Shown: positions 45,787-54,402 of the stretch, one piece after another | How the letters are laid out: each line of letters opens with the position of its first letter | Numbering within the stretch: position 1 is the stretch's first letter | Assembly: GCF_029238675.1 (NCBI RefSeq) | Contig: NZ_JAQWFR010000024.1 | Span: forward strand, 28,149 to 92,148 | Length of the DNA: 64,000 nt | Reading direction: 5' to 3' | Source: Oceanicoccus sp. | Lineage (GTDB): Bacteria; Pseudomonadota; Gammaproteobacteria; Pseudomonadales; Dasaniaceae | Program-made: the position numbers and the translations under genes | The notes under the pieces: model-generated | Seen by the model: the letters and a program-made list of their open reading frames with translations, nothing else | Database searches by the model: none | Told to the model about the DNA's origin: nothing

Positions 45787-46710
45787 CTAGTTATTTGGCA
45801 GCCTTTGAAATAGTTTTTCCAGCTCAATCTCTTTTAGAATATTCATCAGTGTCTTTTTTTCATCTTCATTGAAGATTTCATCATACTTATTGCGGCTTTG
45901 TATCTGGCTTCCCATATTGGTCTTCCAGGCTTCCTTGGTGGTTTTGACCGATTCAACCTGATTAGAGAAGTCGCTGATACAGCCTGTGTTTTCTTCAACG
46001 CCAATAAAAGCAAAAAGCTGCTCGGCAACTTTTTCGGGATTTTTGATAAGGTCCTCATAGAAAACAATGAAGTGGTTATTGTTGTTGGCACAGTCTGCCG
46101 AATAACGTATAGCACGGCACCAGTTAGTGGCTAGCCGTTCAAGCTTTCCCTGGTAAAACGTCGTATTCCAGGCGGTGTCGGGATATTTTTGTGCAGCATC
46201 ATATAAGGAGGCCACGACATCTTCCCCCGGGCGCACTATGTGGATGAACTTTGCATCGGGAATGTGTTGCTCAATAACATCCATATAAGCAATATTATTG
46301 GGGGTTTTAATTAGCCAATGCGAGGCGCTGCGTTGCAGTGATTGTCTTTCGAGTACCTCAAGTAAACGTTTGAATTGTGATTTAACGGTAAGTTGTTGCC
46401 CAAAACTCAGGCGTTGAAATGCCTGATCTTCTATATTGTCAGCAAACCTTGCCAGGGAGCGAGCCCCCGAGCGTGGCTGGGGAGCAAGCCCTATGGCCAG
46501 CATATAGCGCTGAATACGGCTTTTAAGGCGTTGTTTGTAACCGCCAGGGTTGCCAAATAGCCGCTCCTCGGTTTGACCAATAATACAGGATAGAAATTGG
46601 GTTTCAGGAAACGAGACTATCGCTGGATGGGCGCTGACTATTGCTTGCAGAAGAGTGGTCCCTGACCTGGAGCATCCAACCATAAAGAGCTTTCCAGGAG
46701 AGTGGGGCAT
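45787..46710 (-). CDS. Sulfotransferase family protein (GCSRSGTT type)
   Basis: 307 residues. PAPS loop LFMVGCSRSGTTLLQAIVSAH near residues 8-28 and 3'-phosphate segment FIHIVRPGEDVVASLYDA near 155; FYEDLIKNPEKV near 233 is the usual H/Y-E-D region. Encoded on the minus strand, convergent with the previous sulfotransferase and divergent from the DUF1800 gene. It belongs to a different subfamily from the HKTaT pair. Confidence 0.82.
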   Translation of the reverse strand: MPHSPGKLFMVGCSRSGTTLLQAIVSAHPAIVSFPETQFLSCIIGQTEERLFGNPGGYKQRLKSRIQRYMLAIGLAPQPRSGARSLARFADNIEDQAFQRLSFGQQLTVKSQFKRLLEVLERQSLQRSASHWLIKTPNNIAYMDVIEQHIPDAKFIHIVRPGEDVVASLYDAAQKYPDTAWNTTFYQGKLERLATNWCRAIRYSADCANNNNHFIVFYEDLIKNPEKVAEQLFAFIGVEENTGCISDFSNQVESVKTTKEAWKTNMGSQIQSRNKYDEIFNEDEKKTLMNILKEIELEKLFQRLPNN

Positions 46711-46922
46711 AAAGTGTGTGCTTCCAAAAGGTAATAGGATATAGGTCGTTATTTCCTAATTATGCCTATTAGAGTGATCCTACTCCAGAGCAATTTTGTG
46801 GATAATAGAGGGTGATAATACAGATTTGCCCCGATATGGACTTTTTTACACTGTTCAGGCATTCATTTTGGCGTTATGGTTGTACTCAAATATTATAATA
46901 AGCGAATTAGTGGTTAGTGATA

Positions 46923-49046
46923 ATGATTGCTAGCAGACCTGGAAGGCATGGTTTCCATCATGGCTCGATCCTTCTATGCCTCTTTAAAACTGTTCTAGCC
47001 GGGCTGGTTGTAGCTGGCTTGGTGGCCTGCGGCGGCGGCGGGTCTGGCGCGGGGCCCGCCGCCGCTGTGGAGACTGGTACCAATCGGCCCGCAGTGCCAG
47101 CCGTTAGTTCGGATGATAGTTCAGCCGTTAGTTCGGATGATAGTTCAGCTGATAGTTCAGGGACAGGCGGTAGTGCCAATACCAGTGCCAATACCAGTGA
47201 CCAGTGGAGTGAAACACCCCAGCCCGGCTTTGAGGTAGTGAGTATTGATGATTGGACACAGACCAGTGTCAGGAAAGTGCTCAAAACTTTCGCCTACAAT
47301 GGCTTGGCCACGGATGAGCAAATCCTGGCCTGGGCTGGTACCGCCCCGCAAACCGCTATCGCTGAAATGCTAACGTTTAGTTACAGCAATGAAAAATTGT
47401 CCCCAATGGATGGCGAGACGGCTAATTACAATGAGTCGCTGAGAACTCTGCAGGAATTCTGGAGTAGCGATGATAGTGCCAACCCCGTGCGCTGGAACTT
47501 TCGCAAGCAATATAATGTATTACTCAGCCGTCAGGCCGCCCTTAGTCCTACCAACCTTCAGCGTACCTGGGTACAAGCCGTAAGCACTCGAGGGGTTAAC
47601 CCATTTCTGCATAAAATCACCTTTTTCCTGACCAACTACCAAATGGCAGTGGATTTCAGAAGCACCAAGAGCGGGATTTATACCAGTTATTACGATGCCA
47701 TGATGGAGTATTTAGTCTCCGGTATTCCCTTTACTGCGGTGATTGCAGAGGCTTCAAAGTCCGCTACAGTGTCTAAGTTATACGCTCACCGTGCCAATAC
47801 CTACGACAACGATATGGGGCAGTTTTCGGGTAATGACGATTTTGCCCGAGAGTACTTTCAGCTCTTTTTTAGAATTCAAGGTGAGCAAGAACATCAGGAT
47901 TATCATGAATTTGTGACCATAGAAAATAATGCCCGTGTGCTGACAGGCATGGATATAGATCGCGAGTATGGTGCCTATGGTAGTGGCGCTAGCGTTGATC
48001 ATTGGTTAGAGCCGATTAATTTCACTGATCATATTGATGGCAAAGGCAATGAATTAAATAATGGCACCAACCATCATGCAGGTTGTCTCGAAATTTTAAG
48101 AGAGCAAATTTGTGGCGCGACAGCGGAGGAAAAAATTGACCAGCTATCCCCGCTGGCTTCAAAGCACCCAGAGGCACTTAGCAATTTACCCATTTATATT
48201 ATCGAAACCCTGGCCGATGACCGTTTAACCGAGGAAAAGAAATTAGTTATTCGTCAGGGTTGGCTGGATGCCGATGATGACTTGCTGGAATTTATAAGGT
48301 CTTACGCGATCTCTACAACCTTTCACGACAGCGATACCATTAAATATCAAAATGCTTTTGATCGAAATATTTCACTCTATAATGCCGTCGTGCTGGATAA
48401 CCATGAGCTACTAACGGCACGCAAGACTCAATGGGGCTTACTGGGTTTTCTGGTTGGTCAAGGGGCTAGTCCATTCAGCCCGGCTCACGATGTGTTTGGT
48501 GGTCAAACAGGTTTAGATGCCGCTCGAAGTACTGGCTTGTTTAAAAAAGCCTATGAGGCGGTTACAGAAAATTTCGGTGAAAGCCTTACCGCTAAAAAAA
48601 ATAACTATTACACAGACTCAAGTTTAGACACCGAAGTTACATGGAGTAAAGACTGGCGTAAATTGCTGGTTGCCGATGAAAACGGCGATTACATTGCCGA
48701 TGAGGTGGCTAGTTTTTTATGGCAAAGAATCAACAGTGATGGACTTAAAAATTATGATGTTATCGCCAGATCCCAGATTCTAGCCTTATTGGTTCACGGC
48801 AAAGATTTTGGTTTGTTGATAACGGAGCTGGCACCAGCAGTGAGTACAGATAGTTTAGCTTATTATAGTAGCGAACAATTAACTACCGACCCAGGTCTTT
48901 TAGGTGTCATTGATATGCTGGCATCAACAAGCCTTCAATTGAATAACAATAGTAGTGCGAGCAGGGAAGAGGCTAACACCCAAATTGATTTAGCGGTTAG
49001 CTTTATTGCGGCCTTGCCTTATACCTTTGTGACCGCGGGCCAATAA
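46923..49046 (+). CDS. DUF1800 family lipoprotein
   Basis: 707 residues. A signal sequence with lipobox LVAC (cysteine near residue 35) followed by Gly-rich and Ser/Asp-rich linker is consistent with an outer-membrane lipoprotein. The rest matches the DUF1800 family: WNFRKQYNVLLSRQ, FFLTNYQMAVDF, the NGDDFAREYFQLF-like DDFAREYFQLFFRI near 300 and NHHAGCLEI. DUF1800 proteins are nearly always encoded with a DUF1501 protein, as here; function unknown. GTG 46917 is an alternative start. The linker contains tandem 24-bp repeats. Confidence 0.85.
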   Translation: MIASRPGRHGFHHGSILLCLFKTVLAGLVVAGLVACGGGGSGAGPAAAVETGTNRPAVPAVSSDDSSAVSSDDSSADSSGTGGSANTSANTSDQWSETPQPGFEVVSIDDWTQTSVRKVLKTFAYNGLATDEQILAWAGTAPQTAIAEMLTFSYSNEKLSPMDGETANYNESLRTLQEFWSSDDSANPVRWNFRKQYNVLLSRQAALSPTNLQRTWVQAVSTRGVNPFLHKITFFLTNYQMAVDFRSTKSGIYTSYYDAMMEYLVSGIPFTAVIAEASKSATVSKLYAHRANTYDNDMGQFSGNDDFAREYFQLFFRIQGEQEHQDYHEFVTIENNARVLTGMDIDREYGAYGSGASVDHWLEPINFTDHIDGKGNELNNGTNHHAGCLEILREQICGATAEEKIDQLSPLASKHPEALSNLPIYIIETLADDRLTEEKKLVIRQGWLDADDDLLEFIRSYAISTTFHDSDTIKYQNAFDRNISLYNAVVLDNHELLTARKTQWGLLGFLVGQGASPFSPAHDVFGGQTGLDAARSTGLFKKAYEAVTENFGESLTAKKNNYYTDSSLDTEVTWSKDWRKLLVADENGDYIADEVASFLWQRINSDGLKNYDVIARSQILALLVHGKDFGLLITELAPAVSTDSLAYYSSEQLTTDPGLLGVIDMLASTSLQLNNNSSASREEANTQIDLAVSFIAALPYTFVTAGQ
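47101..47160 (+). repeat. Tandem 24-bp repeat in the DUF1800 linker
   Basis: Two exact copies of a 24-base unit (47101-47124, 47125-47148) and a half copy encode repeated AVSSDDSS; a 12-base repeat (AGTGCCAATACC) follows at about 47173. It makes a Ser/Asp-rich spacer behind the lipid anchor and may vary in copy number. Confidence 0.7.
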
Positions 49047-49048
49047 CA

Positions 49049-50479
49049 GTGAATAGACGAGAATTTAATAAGCTGTTTTTAAGTGCCTTTGCAGCAAGCG
49101 CCGGCGGGTTATTATTGCCGGCTGCAAGCCATAATTTATTCGCCGATGTGCCACAGACTGACAGACGCCTGGTCAACGTTATGCTGGAGGGGGGTGCTGA
49201 CTTCAGGTTTGTTTTTGTACCAGCGCCTGATTACGACCCCACTTATGTAGAGCAATTTTGGTCTGCAAGGGCGGCCCTGTATGCTGCCGGTGATTATGCA
49301 GATTATGCATCTATGTATGACAGTGAATATATAACCGTTACTGACAGTGAGAGCGGTTTTTCTTTTGGGATTCACAAAAGCTGTGACTGGCTAGCCCAGC
49401 AGTTTACTATTGGAAACGTTGCGATAATTTCCAATGTGGTTGGTTCTAAAAATCGACGACACGATCATTCACAATTAATTGTGAATGCAGGCGATGTCAC
49501 TACTGGTCGTATTGATACTGAGCGTGACGGCTGGGGAGGGCGTCTGGCCGAGACAATATCTGGTCAGTCAAATGTTGCGGCGTTAACCGAAGCGGTGTCT
49601 TTGTTTTGTAGTGGCACTAACTCTGCGGCGAGATTAGAGCATGTTTTTCACGCTATCAATTTGCGGGATATGTCACTGCCGCAGGTTAACCAGGGTGAAG
49701 ATATTGCCAGCAATAGAAACGCTCTTATAAGGTCTTTGGCGGCTTATTATCATGCGCGCGGTATAGAGATAGAGTCAGAGAAAACCGCAGGGTGGCCTTA
49801 TCGCCAATTCTTCAAACATCATAGTTTTCTAGATACATTTGGGGGAGATATTGAAGATGCTTTGTCCCTTGCTCCCCTGCCAGCGCTATTGCAGAACCTG
49901 AACTTAAATAACGACAAGTTCACCCAGCAGTGCCAAAATTTATACGATAGTTTTTTTATCTCGGATAAAGTTAATTCCAGAGTATTTTCATTTGATTATC
50001 GAGATTGGGATCATCACGCAGCACTTGAAGAAAAAATTACTTTGAATTTGACTGATGTCTTTTCCCTGAGTGGTGGTTTAGCTGCCGTCATGTCTGAAAT
50101 GGCGTCTAATATACCAACAGCCTTTCAGGGCACCGTCTATCTGTTTGGGTCTGATTTTGGTCGTCAATTAGCAGCGAACGGCTCATCGGGTACTGATCAT
50201 GGTACTGCAAGTTATTCGATAATCATCGGGCCGGCAGTTAATGGCGGTATCCGAGGAGACATGTTTCCATTGGCAGAAGCCCTGCCTGACCTCTCTGATG
50301 GCGCTGGCCGAACGCCCTTTGAAATACCCGGCACAGATATTGTCGGGGAGACCTCACTGGAGCGGGTGTTGGCAAAAGTCTGCGACTGGGTCAGTCCTGG
50401 CTCAGGCGAATTGGTTTGCCCTAATGCAGCTAGTGGCCCTCTTGAAGCTGGCGTTGATCTCAACAGCCTTTTTGGCTAG
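49049..50479 (+). CDS. DUF1501 family protein, Tat-exported
   Basis: 476 residues, GTG start two bases after the DUF1800 stop. A twin-arginine signal (MNRREFNKLFLSAFAASAGG, cleavage about residue 32) and DUF1501/sulfatase-like alkaline phosphatase superfamily features: VNVMLEGGADFRFVF near 42, a DHSQ segment near 140 (RRHDHSQL), FDYRDWDHH near 315, and GSDFGRQ with TDHGTASY near 365-385. It is likely folded with a metal cofactor before export. Pairs with the DUF1800 lipoprotein; role in the EPS locus unknown. Confidence 0.85.
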   Translation: MNRREFNKLFLSAFAASAGGLLLPAASHNLFADVPQTDRRLVNVMLEGGADFRFVFVPAPDYDPTYVEQFWSARAALYAAGDYADYASMYDSEYITVTDSESGFSFGIHKSCDWLAQQFTIGNVAIISNVVGSKNRRHDHSQLIVNAGDVTTGRIDTERDGWGGRLAETISGQSNVAALTEAVSLFCSGTNSAARLEHVFHAINLRDMSLPQVNQGEDIASNRNALIRSLAAYYHARGIEIESEKTAGWPYRQFFKHHSFLDTFGGDIEDALSLAPLPALLQNLNLNNDKFTQQCQNLYDSFFISDKVNSRVFSFDYRDWDHHAALEEKITLNLTDVFSLSGGLAAVMSEMASNIPTAFQGTVYLFGSDFGRQLAANGSSGTDHGTASYSIIIGPAVNGGIRGDMFPLAEALPDLSDGAGRTPFEIPGTDIVGETSLERVLAKVCDWVSPGSGELVCPNAASGPLEAGVDLNSLFG

Positions 50480-50593
50480 TAAATGATCAGGTCATTTGTT
50501 AAAAAAACAGTATAAATAGTGCCAAAAACTCTTCTGGCCATAGAAAGACACTCTGTGGTTAAATACCAGCAAAAATAAGTCGGGATATTTTAA

Positions 50594-51724
50594 GTGAGTA
50601 ATAAAGTAGCTTTAATAACGGGTATTACAGGCCAGGACGGCTCCTATTTGGCGGAGCTTTTGTTAGACAAAGGTTATGAGGTTCACGGCATTAAGCGTCG
50701 AGCAGCCTCTCTGAATACAGATCGTATAGACCATATTTATAAAGACAGGCACGAGAAGGATGTCAGGTTTTTTCTGCATTATGGTGACCTCTCTGATACA
50801 TCTAATCTAGTGCGTTTAGTTGGCGATATACAACCCGATGAAATCTATAATTTGGGTGCTATGAGTCATGTGGCGGTTTCTTTTGAATCTCCCGAATATA
50901 CCGCCGATGTCGATGGCATGGGGGCGGTGCGTATCCTGGAGGCTATTCGCCTACTAGGGCTAGAGAAGAAGACAAAATTTTACCAGGCTTCTACGTCCGA
51001 GCTTTATGGCAAGGTTCAGGAAATTCCCCAGACAGAGAAGACGCCCTTTTATCCCCGCTCTCCTTATGCCGTGGCAAAAATGTATGCTTACTGGATAATT
51101 GTGAATTATCGAGAAGCCTATGGCATCTATGCCTGTAATGGCATTTTGTTTAATCACGAATCACCGCGACGCGGAGAAACCTTCGTAACGCGTAAAATTA
51201 CCCGCGCTTTAGCTAATATCGCAATGGGCATTCAGGACACGCTGTTTTTGGGTAACATGGATGCCAAGCGTGACTGGGGTCATGCTAAAGACTATGTAGA
51301 AATGCAATGGCGTATGCTTCAACAAGATGAGCCTGAAGATTTTGTCATTGCCACCGGCAAGCAATACTCCGTGAGAGAGTTTGTCAACGTAGCTGCTGCG
51401 GAGCTAGGCATTAATATACGCTGGGAAGGCAGTGGCGTTGATGAAGTGGGTATAGTGGAGTCAGTTGATTCTGTAGATAGTGACCTAAAGACTGAACAAC
51501 TTGTCGGCAAAAAGATCGTAAAAGTCGACCCCCGTTATTTCCGTCCAACGGAAGTAGAAACATTATTAGGTGACCCTTCCAAGGCTAAGGAAAAGCTGGG
51601 CTGGGTTCCCACTACCAGCTTTGAAGAGTTAGTGACTGAGATGGTGAACTTTGATCTCGATAAGGCAAAACGTTTTGCCTTGTTAAAGCACAAGGGATTT
51701 GATGTTTCTTTAACGGAAGAATAG
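50594..51724 (+). CDS. gmd: GDP-mannose 4,6-dehydratase
   Basis: Converts GDP-mannose to GDP-4-keto-6-deoxymannose. 376 residues, GTG start. NADP loop [17 protein letters not shown] near residue 8, [13 protein letters not shown] near 30, catalytic [16 protein letters not shown] (Y-x3-K) near 153, and [18 protein letters not shown] near 186. First gene of a nucleotide-sugar group gmd-fcl-dehydrogenase. No manC/manB is in the window, so GDP-mannose must come from elsewhere. Confidence 0.96.
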   Translation: MSNKVALITGITGQDGSYLAELLLDKGYEVHGIKRRAASLNTDRIDHIYKDRHEKDVRFFLHYGDLSDTSNLVRLVGDIQPDEIYNLGAMSHVAVSFESPEYTADVDGMGAVRILEAIRLLGLEKKTKFYQASTSELYGKVQEIPQTEKTPFYPRSPYAVAKMYAYWIIVNYREAYGIYACNGILFNHESPRRGETFVTRKITRALANIAMGIQDTLFLGNMDAKRDWGHAKDYVEMQWRMLQQDEPEDFVIATGKQYSVREFVNVAAAELGINIRWEGSGVDEVGIVESVDSVDSDLKTEQLVGKKIVKVDPRYFRPTEVETLLGDPSKAKEKLGWVPTTSFEELVTEMVNFDLDKAKRFALLKHKGFDVSLTEE

Positions 51725-51785
51725 CCGCCGATCATGGAACAGCAGTTCTAATGATCCTTTTAAAACTTAAAAAAAGTAGGTGCTA

Positions 51786-52757
51786 GTGTTAGATCTAACT
51801 GCCAGAGTGTTTGTCGCCGGCCATAAAGGTATGGTTGGCTCAGCGATTGTTCGTCAGTTACAGTCGTTAGGTTATAGTAATATCATCACCCGAGATAAAT
51901 CAGAGTTGGACTTATTGTGCCAGCAGTCTGTGCGTGGTTTTATGCAGTCAGAAAAGCCTGAGTACGTCGTTCTGGCGGCTGCGAGAGTCGGCGGCATTCA
52001 AGCTAATAATAACTACCCTGCAGAGTTTATTTATCAAAACCTGATGATTGAGGCCAATATTGTTCATGAGGCACATAGTGCCGGCGTAGAGCGCTTGTTG
52101 TTTTTAGGAAGCTCATGCATCTACCCGAAGTTGGCAGCACAGCCAATGAAAGAGTCTGCATTATTGACGGGGGCTCTTGAGCCAACCAATGAGCCCTATG
52201 CGATTGCCAAAATTGCGGGCATCAAGCTGTGTGAATCATATAATCGTCAATATGGAACTGATTACCGATCGGTAATGCCCACCAATCTTTATGGTCCTTT
52301 TGATAATTTTCATTTGGAAAACAGCCATGTGATCCCCGCGTTACTTCGTAAATTCCATAGCGCTGTCGAAAGTTCTGATTCGACCGTTGAGGTATGGGGG
52401 TCTGGTAACGCTATGCGTGAATTCCTTCACGTGGATGATATGGCCGCGGCCAGCATTCATGTTATGTCTCTGCCAAAATATGAGTATGAACAGTCTACAG
52501 AGCCAATGTTGTCTCATATTAACGTTGGAACCGGAGTTGATGTCACCATTCGTGAGCTTGCCGAATGCATTTCCGAGATTAGCGGTTTTAAAGGTGAGAT
52601 AGTTTTTGATGCGTCAAAACCTGATGGCGCGCCAAGAAAACTCATGGATGTATCTACGCTGCAAAAACTTGGCTGGCAACCGCAGTATGATTTAATGACC
52701 GGCCTTGCACATAGTTATGATTGGTTTATTAATAATCAGGCTCTTTTTAGAGAATAA
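51786..52757 (+). CDS. fcl: GDP-L-fucose synthase
   Basis: Epimerase-reductase that turns the Gmd product into GDP-L-fucose. NADP loop [18 protein letters not shown] near residue 8, active-site [20 protein letters not shown] (Y-x3-K) near 138, and [11 protein letters not shown] near 165. 323 residues from GTG 51786, for which AGTAGG at 51775-51780 is well placed; GTG 51780 is the upstream alternative. Together with gmd it predicts fucose in the polysaccharide. Confidence 0.95.
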   Translation: MLDLTARVFVAGHKGMVGSAIVRQLQSLGYSNIITRDKSELDLLCQQSVRGFMQSEKPEYVVLAAARVGGIQANNNYPAEFIYQNLMIEANIVHEAHSAGVERLLFLGSSCIYPKLAAQPMKESALLTGALEPTNEPYAIAKIAGIKLCESYNRQYGTDYRSVMPTNLYGPFDNFHLENSHVIPALLRKFHSAVESSDSTVEVWGSGNAMREFLHVDDMAAASIHVMSLPKYEYEQSTEPMLSHINVGTGVDVTIRELAECISEISGFKGEIVFDASKPDGAPRKLMDVSTLQKLGWQPQYDLMTGLAHSYDWFINNQALFRE

Positions 52758-52829
52758 TAAGAGTAACAAGAGCAGGGATTAACGATCCTTGGTTGTAGTA
52801 TAGATATCAACTACTAGAAAGTAACCACT

Positions 52830-54110
52830 ATGAAAAAATTATCAGATGTTAAATTAGCCATTATTGGTTTAGGTTATGTGGGCTTGCCGCTCGCAGTTGA
52901 GTTCGGAAAGCATATACAAACGATCGGCTATGATATTGACAGTAGTAGAATCTCTGAGCTTCAGAAGGGCTATGACCGTACCAATGAAACAACGGCTGAC
53001 GAGCTAGGACAATCTTCCCTTCTTGAAATAAGCAACACAAAAGAATTATTACGCACTGCAGATGTATTTATAGTCACCGTACCAACACCCATTGATGAAG
53101 ACAAAAGACCTGACCTGACACCATTGAATGCGGCTAGTGAGCTGGTTGGAGATGTAATTAGTCAAGGCGCTATCGTGATTTATGAATCTACGGTTTATCC
53201 CGGTTGTACCGAAGAGTTTTGCGTGCCGATTATTGAACAATGCTCGGGATTGGCTTTAAACAGCGGTTTCTATGCGGGTTATAGTCCAGAGCGAATTAAT
53301 CCCGGCGATAGGGAGCACCGTTTAACCAATGTCACTAAGATAACCTCTGGATCTACGCCTGAAGTTGCTGATTACATCGGTGAACTTTACGACACTATTG
53401 TTGAGGTTGGCACACATCGAGCGTCATCTATTAAAGTGGCGGAAGCGGCTAAAGTCATTGAAAATGTACAGCGCGATGTGAATATTGCATTAGTTAATGA
53501 GTTGGCACTAGTCTTTAAAAACTTATCTATCGATACTAATGATGTCCTAATCGCCGCAGGAACCAAATGGAATTTCTTGCCATTTCGGCCAGGCTTAGTA
53601 GGCGGGCATTGTATAGGGGTTGATCCTTATTACTTGTATACGAAATCTGAGCGTGCAGGATACAAGCCACGAATCATTTCAGAAGCTAGAGAAATTAATG
53701 AATCAATTGGCAATGTTATTTCCAGTGAAGTCATTAGCCTGATGACCCAGAAGAGAATTCATATTGTGGACGCCAAAATTCTCGTTTTGGGGGTCACTTT
53801 CAAAGAGAATTGCCCCGATTTGAGAAATACAAGAGTCATAGATATTATTCGCAGCCTGGAAAAAAATAATGCTAACGTCGATGTCTACGACCCTTGGGTT
53901 GGCCATGATGAGGAAATAAAACAACGTCATAATCTAAGCCTTGTCGAAAAACCGAAGCCTAATACATATGATGCCGTCATCCTGGCTGTTTCCCATAATG
54001 AGTTTGCCGCCATGAAGCCCGAGGAAATAGTAGCATTAGGTAAATCCCAGGCGGTGATATATGACGTCAAGAGCGTTTTGCCCAAAGATATTTGTGATGG
54101 CTGGCTGTAG
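52830..54110 (+). CDS. tviB: UDP-sugar 6-dehydrogenase (TviB/WbpA type)
   Basis: 426 residues, UDP-glucose/GDP-mannose dehydrogenase family. N-terminal NAD motif IIGLGYVGLPLAVEFGK near residue 12, the central helix region AKVIENVQRDVNIALVNELA near 211, and the catalytic cysteine in GGHCIGVDPYYL near 263. The sequence is closest in feel to Vi-antigen TviB, which oxidises UDP-GlcNAc to UDP-N-acetylglucosaminuronate; UDP-glucose is not excluded. It would add an acidic sugar to the exopolysaccharide. No TviC-type gene sits beside it, though the SDR at 35566 may serve. Confidence 0.85.
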   Translation: MKKLSDVKLAIIGLGYVGLPLAVEFGKHIQTIGYDIDSSRISELQKGYDRTNETTADELGQSSLLEISNTKELLRTADVFIVTVPTPIDEDKRPDLTPLNAASELVGDVISQGAIVIYESTVYPGCTEEFCVPIIEQCSGLALNSGFYAGYSPERINPGDREHRLTNVTKITSGSTPEVADYIGELYDTIVEVGTHRASSIKVAEAAKVIENVQRDVNIALVNELALVFKNLSIDTNDVLIAAGTKWNFLPFRPGLVGGHCIGVDPYYLYTKSERAGYKPRIISEAREINESIGNVISSEVISLMTQKRIHIVDAKILVLGVTFKENCPDLRNTRVIDIIRSLEKNNANVDVYDPWVGHDEEIKQRHNLSLVEKPKPNTYDAVILAVSHNEFAAMKPEEIVALGKSQAVIYDVKSVLPKDICDGWL

Positions 54111-54173
54111 TCTATTCAGCATTATTCCCCCAGCTAGTCGTGAATGCTTTATTTAGCCCAAATGTTTGAGGTC

Positions 54174-54402
54174 ATTGGTATAAATACCATTTAGCCCCCC
54201 CTTTTCTTGAACAACGTTGGCTTGCGTGCCATATTTAGATGCTATAACTATAAAAAAGACTAAATTTGAGGCTGTTCCCACTCGAATACCCATATGACGA
54301 TTTAGCGGCCCATGTTGCTTGGGCAAACTAAAGGTGTGGGTTTAGATCTTTGGATTTAAATTAGTCAGCCGATATATCGAATTATTTTCAGGAAGTATAC
54401 CT
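54174..54402. other. 292-base gap before the exosortase gene
   Basis: Between the dehydrogenase and exosortase genes (54111-54402) no coding frame is supportable. It holds an inverted repeat TGGTAT-AA-ATACCA (54176-54189), repeated ATTTAGC words (near 54150, 54189, 54300) and an AT-rich TATAAC that could be a -10. A separate promoter for exosortase-downstream genes is likely but cannot be pinpointed. Confidence 0.35.

Noticed and set aside
46873..46890. Possible sigma-54 site TTGGC...TTGT before the DUF1800 gene
   Set aside because: The near-invariant GC of the -12 element is replaced by GT.
47101..47200. CRISPR-like array
   Set aside because: Short in-frame tandem repeats without spacers inside a coding linker; no cas genes in the window.
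50550..50580. Possible sigma-54 site before gmd (GG-N10-GC)
   Set aside because: Spacing fits but the -12 word is CAGC and the -24 word GTGG, too far from the consensus.
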